A DNA stretch of 25,558 nt from JBFEYJ01 sp041546305 (GTDB lineage Bacteria; Pseudomonadota; Gammaproteobacteria; Thiohalomonadales; Thiohalomonadaceae): the NCBI GenBank assembly GCA_041546305.1, contig JBFEWO010000024.1, positions 1-25,558 on the forward strand, read 5' to 3'. Below the pieces are notes generated by a model. That model worked only from the letters and a program-made list of their open reading frames with translations. It ran no database searches and had not been told where the DNA came from. The first letter of the stretch is position 1; each line of letters opens with the position of its first letter. Below, one piece after another: positions 1 to 6,915 of this stretch. The translations under genes were made by a program, and so were the position numbers.

Positions 1-210
1 CGAAACACCATGGAGTACTGTTTACCTATCGCGGGAGAATTCACGGCTCGGTCGTCTTTGGAGCATGCTGGAGACTGGCAAAAGTTTACTCGCACCCTGG
101 CCCGCCGAGGCAAGGCCAGAGTGACTGTCACCTCGCGACTCGAATACGCCGGCCAAGTTGTCGGGAGACTTACCGGAGAGTTCGTGGCGATGGGTTTCCA
201 TGATGCCTGA
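1..210 (+). CDS. YiiD C-terminal-type thioesterase, 3' end only (partial)
   Basis: The reading frame is open from base 1 to the TGA at 208-210, so this is the last 69 residues of a gene that starts left of the window. The ATG at 10 is probably internal. The visible part has the pattern of the C-terminal end of YiiD_C hot-dog thioesterases: a PI.GEF.AR strand, then a D-W-x-x-F-x-x-x-L segment, then RRGKARVTV, and a final GEFVAMG strand. Family members are putative acyl-CoA or acyl-ACP thioesterases, and substrates are mostly unknown. The catalytic region is not in view. I see no clear terminator after it. The assignment rests on a short stretch and was made from memory of the family pattern, so it is moderately confident. 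Confidence 0.6.
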   Translation, partial: RNTMEYCLPIAGEFTARSSLEHAGDWQKFTRTLARRGKARVTVTSRLEYAGQVVGRLTGEFVAMGFHDA

Positions 211-432
211 CAAGGAAAACTGCGAACCACGACAACCTGCCCTTAGAGCATCAGACATCGATGAAAAAAGACTGACATTGCTTAGATTACCCGGTGGCTT
301 TCCTTTTACCCAGAGACAACAAACCATCACGCCACTTCCTCTCCCAGGCACAAGCACTTCACATCCAAGGCAAGACCCATAGGTTGTTGCAGCCACTGTC
401 ACAACCCTGTCTTTCATTCTTCTGTCTACACC

Positions 433-809
433 TGTATCAATATCTTTACAGATTCATGAAACGGGTAGTCATACCTTTGTTCTTATTCCAATCACTGGCA
501 CTGAACCTATACACCCTCAATCCCGTCTTTATTATTTTATGTTTGTACCTGTATCAATACCTTTACATATTCGAACGACAGGCGGCATGCCACTATCTTT
601 TGGGTGCGTCACTCTGCATTCTTTCATTATAAAAATCGAAACTCTTCGCATGATTTTTTTCACACTGACATTAACATTCTCCTTGCAGGTCGCAACTGTT
701 TCAATTTCTTTACAGGTGAGAGCCTCTCATGACTCTTCACTGCCAAATTTCGCTTCCAAGAATCACCGTCGACTCTATTTAACACAGTTTTTGTAAAGAA
801 ACTAAAACA
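433..809. promoter_or_regulatory. Array of four 18-bp TGT-N12-ACA motifs (TyrR-box-like)
   Basis: Four related sites are visible: 433-450 TGTATCAATATCTTTACA, 550-567 TGTATCAATACCTTTACA, 697-714 TGTTTCAATTTCTTTACA, and 792-809 whose reverse complement is TGTTTTAGTTTCTTTACA. All fit TGTWTYARTWYCTTTACA. Start-to-start distances are 117, 147 and 95 bp. The layout resembles a TyrR box (TGTAAA-N6-TTTACA) with one good half-site and one degenerate half-site. Wider similarity of about 45 bp surrounds the first two copies. A binding-site array for a dimeric regulator is an inference. No regulator or obvious target gene is visible nearby except the exported protein at 1301. Confidence 0.5.
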
Positions 810-896
810 CCACCTACGTCACAAATTCAGCACTCGCCAAATAAGTCTGTCAATTATTGCTAACGGTGCCACATAAAATTTACGGTTACGCCATGC

Positions 897-915
897 AGGT
901 GTTGAAAACACACCT
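897..915. repeat. Short inverted repeat AGGTGT/ACACCT
   Basis: AGGTGT at 897-902 and ACACCT at 910-915 form a perfect 6-bp inverted repeat around a 7-base spacer. It is in the gene-free region and could be a weak hairpin or an operator. There is nothing else to support a function. Confidence 0.3.
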
Positions 916-1183
916 ATCATTACCTTGCAAACGTGGTGGTATTGCGTTAGCTATTTTTCAACAGCCAACGTGATCTCACCACGGAGCAGCACAAGGAACT
1001 GACAGGCTCGCATGTCTGTTGGGCATAAAACCCTCAACAGGAGCCACCGGCTCTAATGTGCTGTTTGCCGGCATTCCAAAACTGGGCTGGCTGTTTTCTC
1101 AGGTAGCTTCTCCTACGGTGCTCCTGAAGCCCTTGTCCTGGTTCTTTAGTGTGCCGTGCCAGATTCGTTTGCACCATTGCGAA

Positions 1184-1208
1184 TCTTCAAGTGTTGAAGA
1201 AGCCGGCT
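1184..1208. promoter_or_regulatory. Palindrome pair upstream of the exported protein
   Basis: TCTTCAA-GTG-TTGAAGA (1184-1200) is a perfect 7-bp inverted repeat with a 3-base centre. It is followed at once by the 8-bp palindrome AGCCGGCT (1201-1208). The pair lies about 95 bp upstream of the ATG at 1301, where an operator could sit. The role is inferred from symmetry and position only. Confidence 0.35.
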
Positions 1209-1261
1209 AACCCGTCGCCATTTTAAGATGATGTGGTGGCCGTAATGTGTACCCCCCCAGT

Positions 1262-1276
1262 TCTGCCTTCGGCAGA
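1262..1276 (+). promoter_or_regulatory. Leader hairpin upstream of the ribosome binding site
   Basis: TCTGCC (1262-1267), a TTC loop and GGCAGA (1271-1276) form a perfect 6-bp stem-loop. It ends 9 bases before the Shine-Dalgarno sequence TAAGGAG (1286-1292) of the exported protein. There is no T tract, so it is more likely a leader or stability element than a terminator. Confidence 0.4.
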
Positions 1277-1300
1277 TAGAACAGATAAGGAGTTTTAACC

Positions 1301-1768
1301 ATGAAAGCAGTAAGCATCTTTTGCTGTGTTGCCGCGGCATCGGTAATGGTCTCTCAAGGCGCCATCGCCAAGAGCATCACTCAAGCGCCCGTGTACGCCA
1401 AAATTTCCCCACCCTACCGTCTCGCTGACGTACGTAGCGTCGAAGGCGACGAGCTGGTCCGTGTCACCCAAATTAGCGCAACGGATACAAACGGTCAGCA
1501 AGTCGTGCTGTTCAGCGACAAGGCAGGTGCCGTACTTCCAAGGTCATACCTGGATAATGTAGCCATGCTCATTAACCCCGTGCGCGTGGAGAAAAAGGGG
1601 GAATACAGTAACCTCAATGTGACCCTGGCCAATGAAACGTTCAGCATCAAGAACAATCTCGTCACCCACGCGAGCCTGACCCCGGGTCTGGGTGGCACCT
1701 TGCTGAAAATGCAAGGGAGCGTCCAGATTGGGAAATTTGAAGTAACCCCGAAAAACCTGAGGTTCTAA
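1301..1768 (+). CDS. Small exported protein of unknown function
   Basis: This is a 155-residue protein starting at an ATG with an excellent TAAGGAG Shine-Dalgarno 8 bases upstream. The N-terminus is a clear Sec signal peptide: a Lys at position 3, a hydrophobic stretch rich in Val and Ala, and a likely cleavage site after GAIA-K near residue 23. The mature part of about 130 residues has no cysteine, no lipobox and no later membrane segment, so a soluble periplasmic or secreted protein is likely. It looks mainly beta-structured (alternating hydrophobic and polar residues). I do not recognise the family. It stands alone between a long regulatory-looking region and a weak hairpin at 1780-1798. 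Confidence 0.8.
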   Translation: MKAVSIFCCVAAASVMVSQGAIAKSITQAPVYAKISPPYRLADVRSVEGDELVRVTQISATDTNGQQVVLFSDKAGAVLPRSYLDNVAMLINPVRVEKKGEYSNLNVTLANETFSIKNNLVTHASLTPGLGGTLLKMQGSVQIGKFEVTPKNLRF

Positions 1769-1779
1769 CCGTCAGTATT

Positions 1780-1798
1780 GGGGCTCCCCGCGAGCCCC
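1780..1798 (+). terminator. Possible terminator hairpin after the exported protein
   Basis: GGGGCTC-CCCGC-GAGCCCC is a perfect 7-bp GC-rich stem with a 5-base loop, 12 bases after the stop at 1768. The following sequence has only scattered T residues, so intrinsic termination would be weak. Confidence 0.4.
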
Positions 1799-2009
1799 AC
1801 GATCCTCCTCCCCTCAGCAGTCTGTTGCCATCGTTCAGGCTGCCTCCGTAACAATTCAATAAATGCCATGCACTCCAACCCGGGCCAGTGAGGTAGTCAC
1901 GTCGAAGGCTCGCAGCTGCCAGGCAGATAACCGGCTCCTGCTAATATTGAATTTCCCCGTTTCCATCTGCATAGTAAGCGCCGTTACTACCCATTACTGG
2001 AGAACTGTA

Positions 2010-2855
2010 GTGAGCGCCACTCCCATTCGACATCGCCTTGCTCTCTGGATTGAATCCAGCCGCATTCAATACTTCATCATCGCACTGATCATGGTGAATG
2101 CCGTGACCCTTGGACTGGAGACCTCGCCTCAGGTAATGACCAAAGCCGGTCCGCTGTTAATCGCACTGGATACGGCAATCCTCTCGGTGTTTGTCGCCGA
2201 ACTTTTGATCAAGATGGTTGCCTTCGGCCCACGGTTTTTCCGCCAGCCCTGGAATGTATTTGATTTTATCGTGGTGGGGGTAGCTCTGGTGCCGGCCAGC
2301 GGACCACTGGCGGTGCTGCGTGCGCTTCGCGTTCTGCGTGTGCTGCGTCTTGTTTCAATGATGCCACGCCTGCGCTTTGTGGTAGAGGCACTCCTCCAGG
2401 CCGTGCCAGGAATTACCTCTATTGCCGCCTTGATGCTGCTGATCTTCTATGTCTCATCGGTGATGGCCACCGGCCTGTTCGGTCAAGCCTTCCCTGAGTG
2501 GTTCGGCAGTGTTGGTGCTTCCATGTATACCTTGTTCCAGGTCATGACCCTGGAGAGCTGGTCGATGGGGATCGCCCGCCCGGTAATCGAAGTCTATCCC
2601 TATGCGTGGCTGTTCTTCATTCCATTCATCCTCATCGCCACCTTTACCATGCTGAACCTGTTTATCGCGATCATCGTCAACACCATGCAGACTCTGCATG
2701 AGGCCACCCTGGAGGCCGAGGAAAATACCATCAAACAGGTGGTGCATGATGAAGGGATTGTCCTGGAAGATGAGATCCGTTCCTTGCGTGAAGAGATTCG
2801 CAGTCTGCGAAAGGCACTGGATAAAGGCTCGGACGACAAGCAAGGTTACGCCTGA
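2010..2855 (+). CDS. Voltage-gated sodium channel, NaChBac/BacNav type
   Basis: This is a six-helix inner-membrane ion channel of 281 residues. The frame is open further upstream (an ATG at 1863), but the GTG at 2010 has a GGAGA Shine-Dalgarno six bases upstream, and the homologous region begins just after it, so I place the start there. The S4 voltage sensor is at residues 103-122, with arginines every third position (R104, R107, R110, R113). The pore carries the selectivity-filter motif T-L-E-S-W-S at 180-185, which is diagnostic for bacterial sodium channels. S6 runs through about 200-225. The C-terminal tail (230-270) is a charged coiled coil (EDEIRSLREEIRSLRKAL) as in BacNav tetramerisation domains. 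Likely roles are sodium entry linked to motility, pH or electrical signalling. The gene ends at a strong terminator. Confidence 0.92.
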   Translation: MSATPIRHRLALWIESSRIQYFIIALIMVNAVTLGLETSPQVMTKAGPLLIALDTAILSVFVAELLIKMVAFGPRFFRQPWNVFDFIVVGVALVPASGPLAVLRALRVLRVLRLVSMMPRLRFVVEALLQAVPGITSIAALMLLIFYVSSVMATGLFGQAFPEWFGSVGASMYTLFQVMTLESWSMGIARPVIEVYPYAWLFFIPFILIATFTMLNLFIAIIVNTMQTLHEATLEAEENTIKQVVHDEGIVLEDEIRSLREEIRSLRKALDKGSDDKQGYA

Positions 2856-2892
2856 GTTCAATACACCTCAGTGATACTTTCTTCCAAGAAAT

Positions 2893-2924
2893 AAAAACAC
2901 CGGCCAATAGGCCGGTGTTTTTTC
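2893..2924. terminator. Bidirectional intrinsic terminator
   Basis: AAAACACCGGCC at 2894-2905 pairs with GGCCGGTGTTTT at 2910-2921 around an AATA loop. A T run follows on the plus side and an A run precedes it, so it serves both the sodium channel gene (plus) and the converging rsuA operon (minus). Confidence 0.92.
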
Positions 2925-2961
2925 TCGTATGGCTGAAATTGGCAACCAGGAGAGGGGCTTT

Positions 2962-3651
2962 TCAAATCACCCCGATCTCCTCGGGCGTAAGTTCACGCCA
3001 TTGGCCTGGCTGCAAGTTGGCATCCAGTACAATCTTGCCGACACTCTCGCGATGCAGTGCAGTGACATGATTGCCTGCCGCGGCAAACATGCGTTTAACC
3101 TGGTGGTACTTGCCCTCACTCAGGGTCAGATACACTTCGGTAGCACTCAGCTGTTCCAGCACTGCAGGCCTGGTTTTCCTCTTCTCATTACGCAGTTCAA
3201 TGCCTTCAGCAAAACGCTCCGCAAGTCCCTTCTCTACCGGCTCGGCGAGGGTAACCCGGTAACGCTTACTGCAGTGATGTTTCGGAGAGGTCAGGCGGTG
3301 TGACCAATCGCCATCGTCAGTAATCAACACCAGGCCCGTCGTGTCGATGTCCAGTCGACCGGCCACATGCAACCCCTTCTTGTTTTCGACATCGAGCAGA
3401 TCTAGCACTGTTTTGTGTCGTACGTCCGTGGTGGCGCACACCACATCGAGTGGCTTGTTGAGCATAATGTAACGGTGCCCCGTTAGTTGCACGGTGCGAT
3501 CGCGCCAGTTTACCTCAGCATTGGCGGGAAGCTTATAGGAAGGGTCTTTCACCACCTCGCCATTCACCGTCACCTGTCCGCTACGGATCATGCCCTGGGC
3601 GCGGGAGCGGGTCAGGCCGGTACCATGGCAGAGGTATTTATCGAGACGCAT
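2962..3651 (-). CDS. rsuA: 16S rRNA pseudouridine(516) synthase
   Basis: This 229-residue protein matches the RsuA length and layout. An N-terminal S4 RNA-binding domain (about 1-50, MRLDKYL...TRSRAQ) is followed by a pseudouridine synthase domain. The motif GRLDIDTTGL at 98-107 contains the catalytic aspartate D101. The SEGKYHQVKRMFAAAGNHV segment near the C-terminus is typical of the RsuA/RluB/E/F branch. The enzyme isomerises U516 of 16S rRNA in the cytoplasm. It is the last gene of a minus-strand operon, 10 bases after the DUF523-DUF1722 gene, and ends at the bidirectional terminator at 2893-2924. No strong Shine-Dalgarno precedes the ATG, which suggests coupling to the upstream gene. RluE or RluB is less likely given the short N-terminus. 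Confidence 0.9.
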   Translation of the reverse strand: MRLDKYLCHGTGLTRSRAQGMIRSGQVTVNGEVVKDPSYKLPANAEVNWRDRTVQLTGHRYIMLNKPLDVVCATTDVRHKTVLDLLDVENKKGLHVAGRLDIDTTGLVLITDDGDWSHRLTSPKHHCSKRYRVTLAEPVEKGLAERFAEGIELRNEKRKTRPAVLEQLSATEVYLTLSEGKYHQVKRMFAAAGNHVTALHRESVGKIVLDANLQPGQWRELTPEEIGVI

Positions 3652-3661
3652 ACAGCACCGC

Positions 3662-4630
3662 TCAGATCAGGTTATGCAACATCAATTCAGAGGGATGGGG
3701 TGTGAGGTAGACCTGGCGCTCGATGTATTCATGCGGGTGGCGACGGAAGTGATGCTTGAGCAGGGTAATGGGGACAATCAACGGGACGAACCCTTGGCGG
3801 TACTGCTCTATCACTTCCATCATCTCCGCCTTGTCTGCGTTATCGAGCTGTTTTTTCAAATAGCCCAACAGATGCTGCAGCACATTGGTGTGCTGCTTAC
3901 GTGTGGCCGGGCGGCGCAGTGCCCCCATCAGTTCCTCAATATAACTTTTCGCCAAGGCAGAGAGATTTTCTTTGCCGGCATTGGCCAACAGCTGTCCCAT
4001 CCGCTTATAGGCCGCCTGATTGTGTGCCAGCACCAGGTATTTGTGATCGGAGTGAAAATCGATCAGCTTTTTTACACTCAGTCGTGACTTGAGCAGTTGC
4101 TGCCAGCGGTGGTAGACAAAGACGCGCATAATGAAATTCTCGCGCAGTCCAGGATCGCCTAACCGCCCCTCCTCCTCCACCGGCAGTAGTGGCTGTGCCT
4201 TCATCAACTCCTCGGCAAAGGCACCGGAGGCCTTGTCGATGGCACGGCCATCGGGCACATAGACCTTGACCCGCTCCATACCGCAACTGGGAGAAGCTCG
4301 CTTAAAGATAAAGCCGCTGATCCCGCCCAACTGCCTTGACATACTCCGACCATAATCATGCAGCTTATCGGTGACATCCACCGACGGGTCCTTCACCCCG
4401 ACCACATGGATACCATCGGCCTGACGCACCAGGCGGATCGGCGGACGGGGCACGGGCAGTCCGATGGCCACTTCGGGGCAAACCGGAATGAAATCGAAAT
4501 ACTCACCGAGCGTTCCGGTGATGTAGTTGTCGAGCTTGTGTCCGCCGTCGAACCGGACTGCATCGCCCAGCAGGCAGCTGCTGATCCCGAGGGTGATCCT
4601 GTCGTTGCCAGGGGTTTGCTGTTCGATCAC
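3662..4630 (-). CDS. DUF523 (TudS-like) - DUF1722 fusion protein
   Basis: The 322-residue protein has two domains. Residues about 12-155 are DUF523, with the opening SSCLLGDAVRFDGGHK and three conserved cysteines at C19, C51 (VCPEV) and C116 (SPSCG). In characterised DUF523 members (TudS thiouracil desulfurase) three cysteines hold an Fe-S cluster that removes sulfur from thiolated pyrimidines. Residues about 170-315 are DUF1722, with the YHRWQQLL and FHSDHKYLVLAH motifs, function unknown. This fusion order is common in proteobacteria. The start is a GTG at 4630 that overlaps the tcdA stop as GTGA, so translation is probably coupled. Neighbours act on RNA modification, which fits a role with modified or damaged nucleobases. 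That role is inferred. Confidence 0.88.
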   Translation of the reverse strand: MIEQQTPGNDRITLGISSCLLGDAVRFDGGHKLDNYITGTLGEYFDFIPVCPEVAIGLPVPRPPIRLVRQADGIHVVGVKDPSVDVTDKLHDYGRSMSRQLGGISGFIFKRASPSCGMERVKVYVPDGRAIDKASGAFAEELMKAQPLLPVEEEGRLGDPGLRENFIMRVFVYHRWQQLLKSRLSVKKLIDFHSDHKYLVLAHNQAAYKRMGQLLANAGKENLSALAKSYIEELMGALRRPATRKQHTNVLQHLLGYLKKQLDNADKAEMMEVIEQYRQGFVPLIVPITLLKHHFRRHPHEYIERQVYLTPHPSELMLHNLI

Positions 4631-5430
4631 GGACAGGCATTCCTCGCCGCCTGACGGGCGATCAATTTTTGCAGTGCGCGGGAGACCGCAACAAAGCCAA
4701 AGGTGGCGGTGACGAAGGTCGCTGAACCGTAGCCGAAATTGCAGTCGAGGGTGGCGCCCTTCACGCCCGGCTTCCGCTGGCAGACGCTACCGTCAGCCTT
4801 GGGATAAACGGACTGCTCGGTCGAGAAGACACAGTCGATGCCGAACCGCCGCTTGGGATTTTTGGTAAAACCAAAATCGTTGCGCAGCTTCGAGCGTACC
4901 TTGGCCGCCAGCGGGTCATTATAGGTTTTGCTTAAGTCGGTGATCTGGATTTGGGTCGGATCGGTAATGCCGCCCGCCCCGCCGGTGGTGATCACCGGGA
5001 TCTTGTTGCGGCTGCAATAGTTGATCAGCGCTGCCTTGTGGCGGATGGAATCGATGGCATCTATCACATAGTCGAACTGCTTGCCGATGTACTTCACCAC
5101 ATTGGTCTCGGTCAGCAGGTCATCGATGGCGGTGACCTCGCAGTCGGGATTGATGTCCCTCACCCGCTCGGCCATCACAACCGCCTTTGAACGATCGATG
5201 GTGGAGGTGAGGGTGTGCAACTGTCGGTTGGTATTGCTGGCGGCAATATCATCGTGATCGATAAAGGTGATGGCACCGACACCGGTGCGGGCCAGTGCCT
5301 CTACCACCCAGGAACCCACGCCGCCAATGCCGACCACGCAAAAATGGCTGTTCTGGATCAGCTCCGCACCGGCGGTGCCGTAGAGTCGTTGAATACCACC
5401 AAAGCGGTCATAAAAGGCATCTGTCAGCAT
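4627..5430 (-). CDS. tcdA: tRNA threonylcarbamoyladenosine dehydratase TcdA (CsdL)
   Basis: A 267-residue E1-like ATP-binding protein, similar along its whole length to E. coli CsdL/TcdA. The N-terminal RFGGIQRLYG is followed by the nucleotide-binding loop GIGGVGSWVVEALARTG (about 34-50). Then come D-HDDIAASNTNRQ, VIDAIDSIRHKAAL, the TTGGAGG loop with DPTQIQI, and a C-terminal ATFGFVAVS. It catalyses ATP-dependent cyclisation of t6A37 to ct6A in tRNA. It is the first gene of the tcdA/DUF523-DUF1722/rsuA operon. The only supported start is the ATG at 5430; its Shine-Dalgarno is weak. A small hairpin (TAGCGG/CCGCTA, 5454-5470) lies upstream. Confidence 0.93.
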   Translation of the reverse strand: MLTDAFYDRFGGIQRLYGTAGAELIQNSHFCVVGIGGVGSWVVEALARTGVGAITFIDHDDIAASNTNRQLHTLTSTIDRSKAVVMAERVRDINPDCEVTAIDDLLTETNVVKYIGKQFDYVIDAIDSIRHKAALINYCSRNKIPVITTGGAGGITDPTQIQITDLSKTYNDPLAAKVRSKLRNDFGFTKNPKRRFGIDCVFSTEQSVYPKADGSVCQRKPGVKGATLDCNFGYGSATFVTATFGFVAVSRALQKLIARQAARNACP

Positions 5431-5523
5431 GGATAGGGTATGCGATATCTGGTTAGCGGGATCGCCGCTAGTCTAGCATGAGGTATTCGTATTGCAGGAA
5501 GAGAACCGGCTTTATCACCTGGG

Positions 5524-6915
5524 CTATCGGGACTCATCCTCGGCATTCATTTGCCGGTAAAGACTGCGCCCCATCCATGCCAGCACCATCACCCCGAAAA
5601 TCAATACGGCCCATAACAACCACTTCTTCCACGGTAGCGGGGGCGCTGGCGGATGCAGCCGGCGCTCACCGCCGAGTTCGAAAAGCCCTCCAGCATGCCC
5701 TAGCTTAATGAAACTCTCCCCCTCCTGCTGTTTCTCCAGCCGAGTGATGAGCGCGGCAAGTTCGCTGGCAGGCGGCTTGACCGTGGCGGCACCGAAGCCC
5801 AGGGTAAAGGGCGCCTCACCCCGGGCCACGAACAACAGTCGATGAGGCACCCAGCCCAGCTGCAGTTTTGGCTGACCGCTACCCAGCCCGCCTCCATCCT
5901 GCACCACCTCAAGACGCCATTGCCGATCGCTTACCCCGCTCAGTGCAATGTCCTCGTTTCGCAGGACAGGTCCCTTGAGAACCAGGGTGTAGAGTAGGCC
6001 CTGATAGCGAAGCTGCCAGGGCGCCGAATCATCAGTACGGGAGAACAGTTTCGCGCGCACCACGGTGTTGATTTGCGGCAACTCGACACGAATGCGATCC
6101 ACCGGGTAATGACCGGGCAAACTAAAGTGATACTCCCCCTGCGGAGAGACTTCGCCCGAGGGCGAGAGCGTCAGCCACTGTCGCGGCTGCTCGTGTGTGG
6201 CCGGTTTAAGCTCAGCCTGAACCGATTTGAGCAGCACGCCCTTCTCGCCCTGCGGCCAGCTCATACGGTAGTATCGCGCCGCCTGGGGCGGGAGGTTGAT
6301 TGCCTGATGGTTGAGACGAAAACCCTCATAAGTCAGATCGGCCAAGGTGGCCTCTGCAATAAGGTGCTGCCAGCGCACCAGATCGTTGCTGTATTCGAGC
6401 TTGACCGAGACGAGAAAACCCTCACCCGCGCCATCCCAGTCCAGCGTCAGTTTATCGATCGTATCCTCGACAGCGGAGGCATCGATCAGATACTGAGCAA
6501 CCGGCCCCTCTACCGTCTCCTTCTCCCCCGGCCGTTCGATATCGATGATGGTTCCCTTGCCGTCATCGGCGATGCGAATATGCTTGATCTCACTTTCCCA
6601 TGGCCGATCGCTATACAGAGGGAAAAACCGCAGCGCCACCGGCTCACGTTCGACCGCCGTGAAGGACTCGCCGCGCTCGAGCATATGGGGCACCACCTCA
6701 CCGTAACCGTTGAAGATCCTCACATCCCCGAGATCGTTGCGGGTGGTATAGCGGTATACCTCCTGTGGCAGTGGCAGGGAATAGATCGCGCCATCGCCAT
6801 CGACCTCCAGCGGAATGCCATAGGCGAAATCATCACTTCTCAGCTTTGGTTCCTCTGCAAATGCCGTCGTGCCCAGCAGCGGTAACAGCAGCAGAAAGAG
6901 CGATCGATTTATCAT
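5524..6915 (-). CDS. DUF3999 domain-containing membrane-anchored protein
   Basis: This 463-residue protein has a Sec signal peptide (residues 1 to about 20, cleavage near TTAFA-EE). A long, mostly beta-stranded periplasmic region follows, then one membrane helix near the C-terminus (about 430-450, WLLWAVLIFGVMVLAW) and a short basic cytoplasmic tail. The LPQEVYRYTTRNDLGDVRIFNGYGEVVPH start of the mature region is characteristic of DUF3999. Function is unknown. The ATG overlaps the stop of the DUF2339 gene as ATGA and has AAGGAG five bases upstream. DUF2339 and DUF3999 genes are often found side by side, so the two proteins probably act together in the envelope. Confidence 0.88.
   Translation of the reverse strand: MINRSLFLLLLPLLGTTAFAEEPKLRSDDFAYGIPLEVDGDGAIYSLPLPQEVYRYTTRNDLGDVRIFNGYGEVVPHMLERGESFTAVEREPVALRFFPLYSDRPWESEIKHIRIADDGKGTIIDIERPGEKETVEGPVAQYLIDASAVEDTIDKLTLDWDGAGEGFLVSVKLEYSNDLVRWQHLIAEATLADLTYEGFRLNHQAINLPPQAARYYRMSWPQGEKGVLLKSVQAELKPATHEQPRQWLTLSPSGEVSPQGEYHFSLPGHYPVDRIRVELPQINTVVRAKLFSRTDDSAPWQLRYQGLLYTLVLKGPVLRNEDIALSGVSDRQWRLEVVQDGGGLGSGQPKLQLGWVPHRLLFVARGEAPFTLGFGAATVKPPASELAALITRLEKQQEGESFIKLGHAGGLFELGGERRLHPPAPPLPWKKWLLWAVLIFGVMVLAWMGRSLYRQMNAEDESR

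Larger units (their letters stand above)
211..1300. other. Gene-free AT-rich intergenic region with repeated motifs
   Basis: About 1.1 kb lies between the thioesterase stop and the start of the exported protein. The longer ORFs here overlap each other on both strands, lack good ribosome binding sites and resemble nothing I know. Base composition is clearly more AT-rich than the neighbouring genes, especially from 400 to 900. It holds four TGT-N12-ACA motifs (433-809), an inverted repeat at 897-915, a palindrome at 1184-1200 and a small hairpin at 1262-1276, each listed separately. It could be a large regulatory region, an unannotated small RNA locus or a decayed insertion. Confidence 0.6.

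Noticed and set aside
22..417. 131-residue minus-strand ORF at the left edge
   Set aside because: It lies antisense to the thioesterase 3' end, has no recognisable domain and no good ribosome binding site.
405..809. CRISPR-like array
   Set aside because: The repeats are short, degenerate and of mixed orientation, with unequal spacers of roughly 77-129 bp. That does not fit a CRISPR.
1019..1210. 63-residue plus-strand ORF in the gene-free region
   Set aside because: It has a non-ATG start without a Shine-Dalgarno, and its end is built from the palindromes at 1184-1208. No family resemblance.
6073..6885. 270-residue plus-strand ORF
   Set aside because: It is fully antisense to the DUF3999 gene, whose signal peptide, domain and membrane anchor are clear. 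Long antisense frames are common in GC-rich genes.
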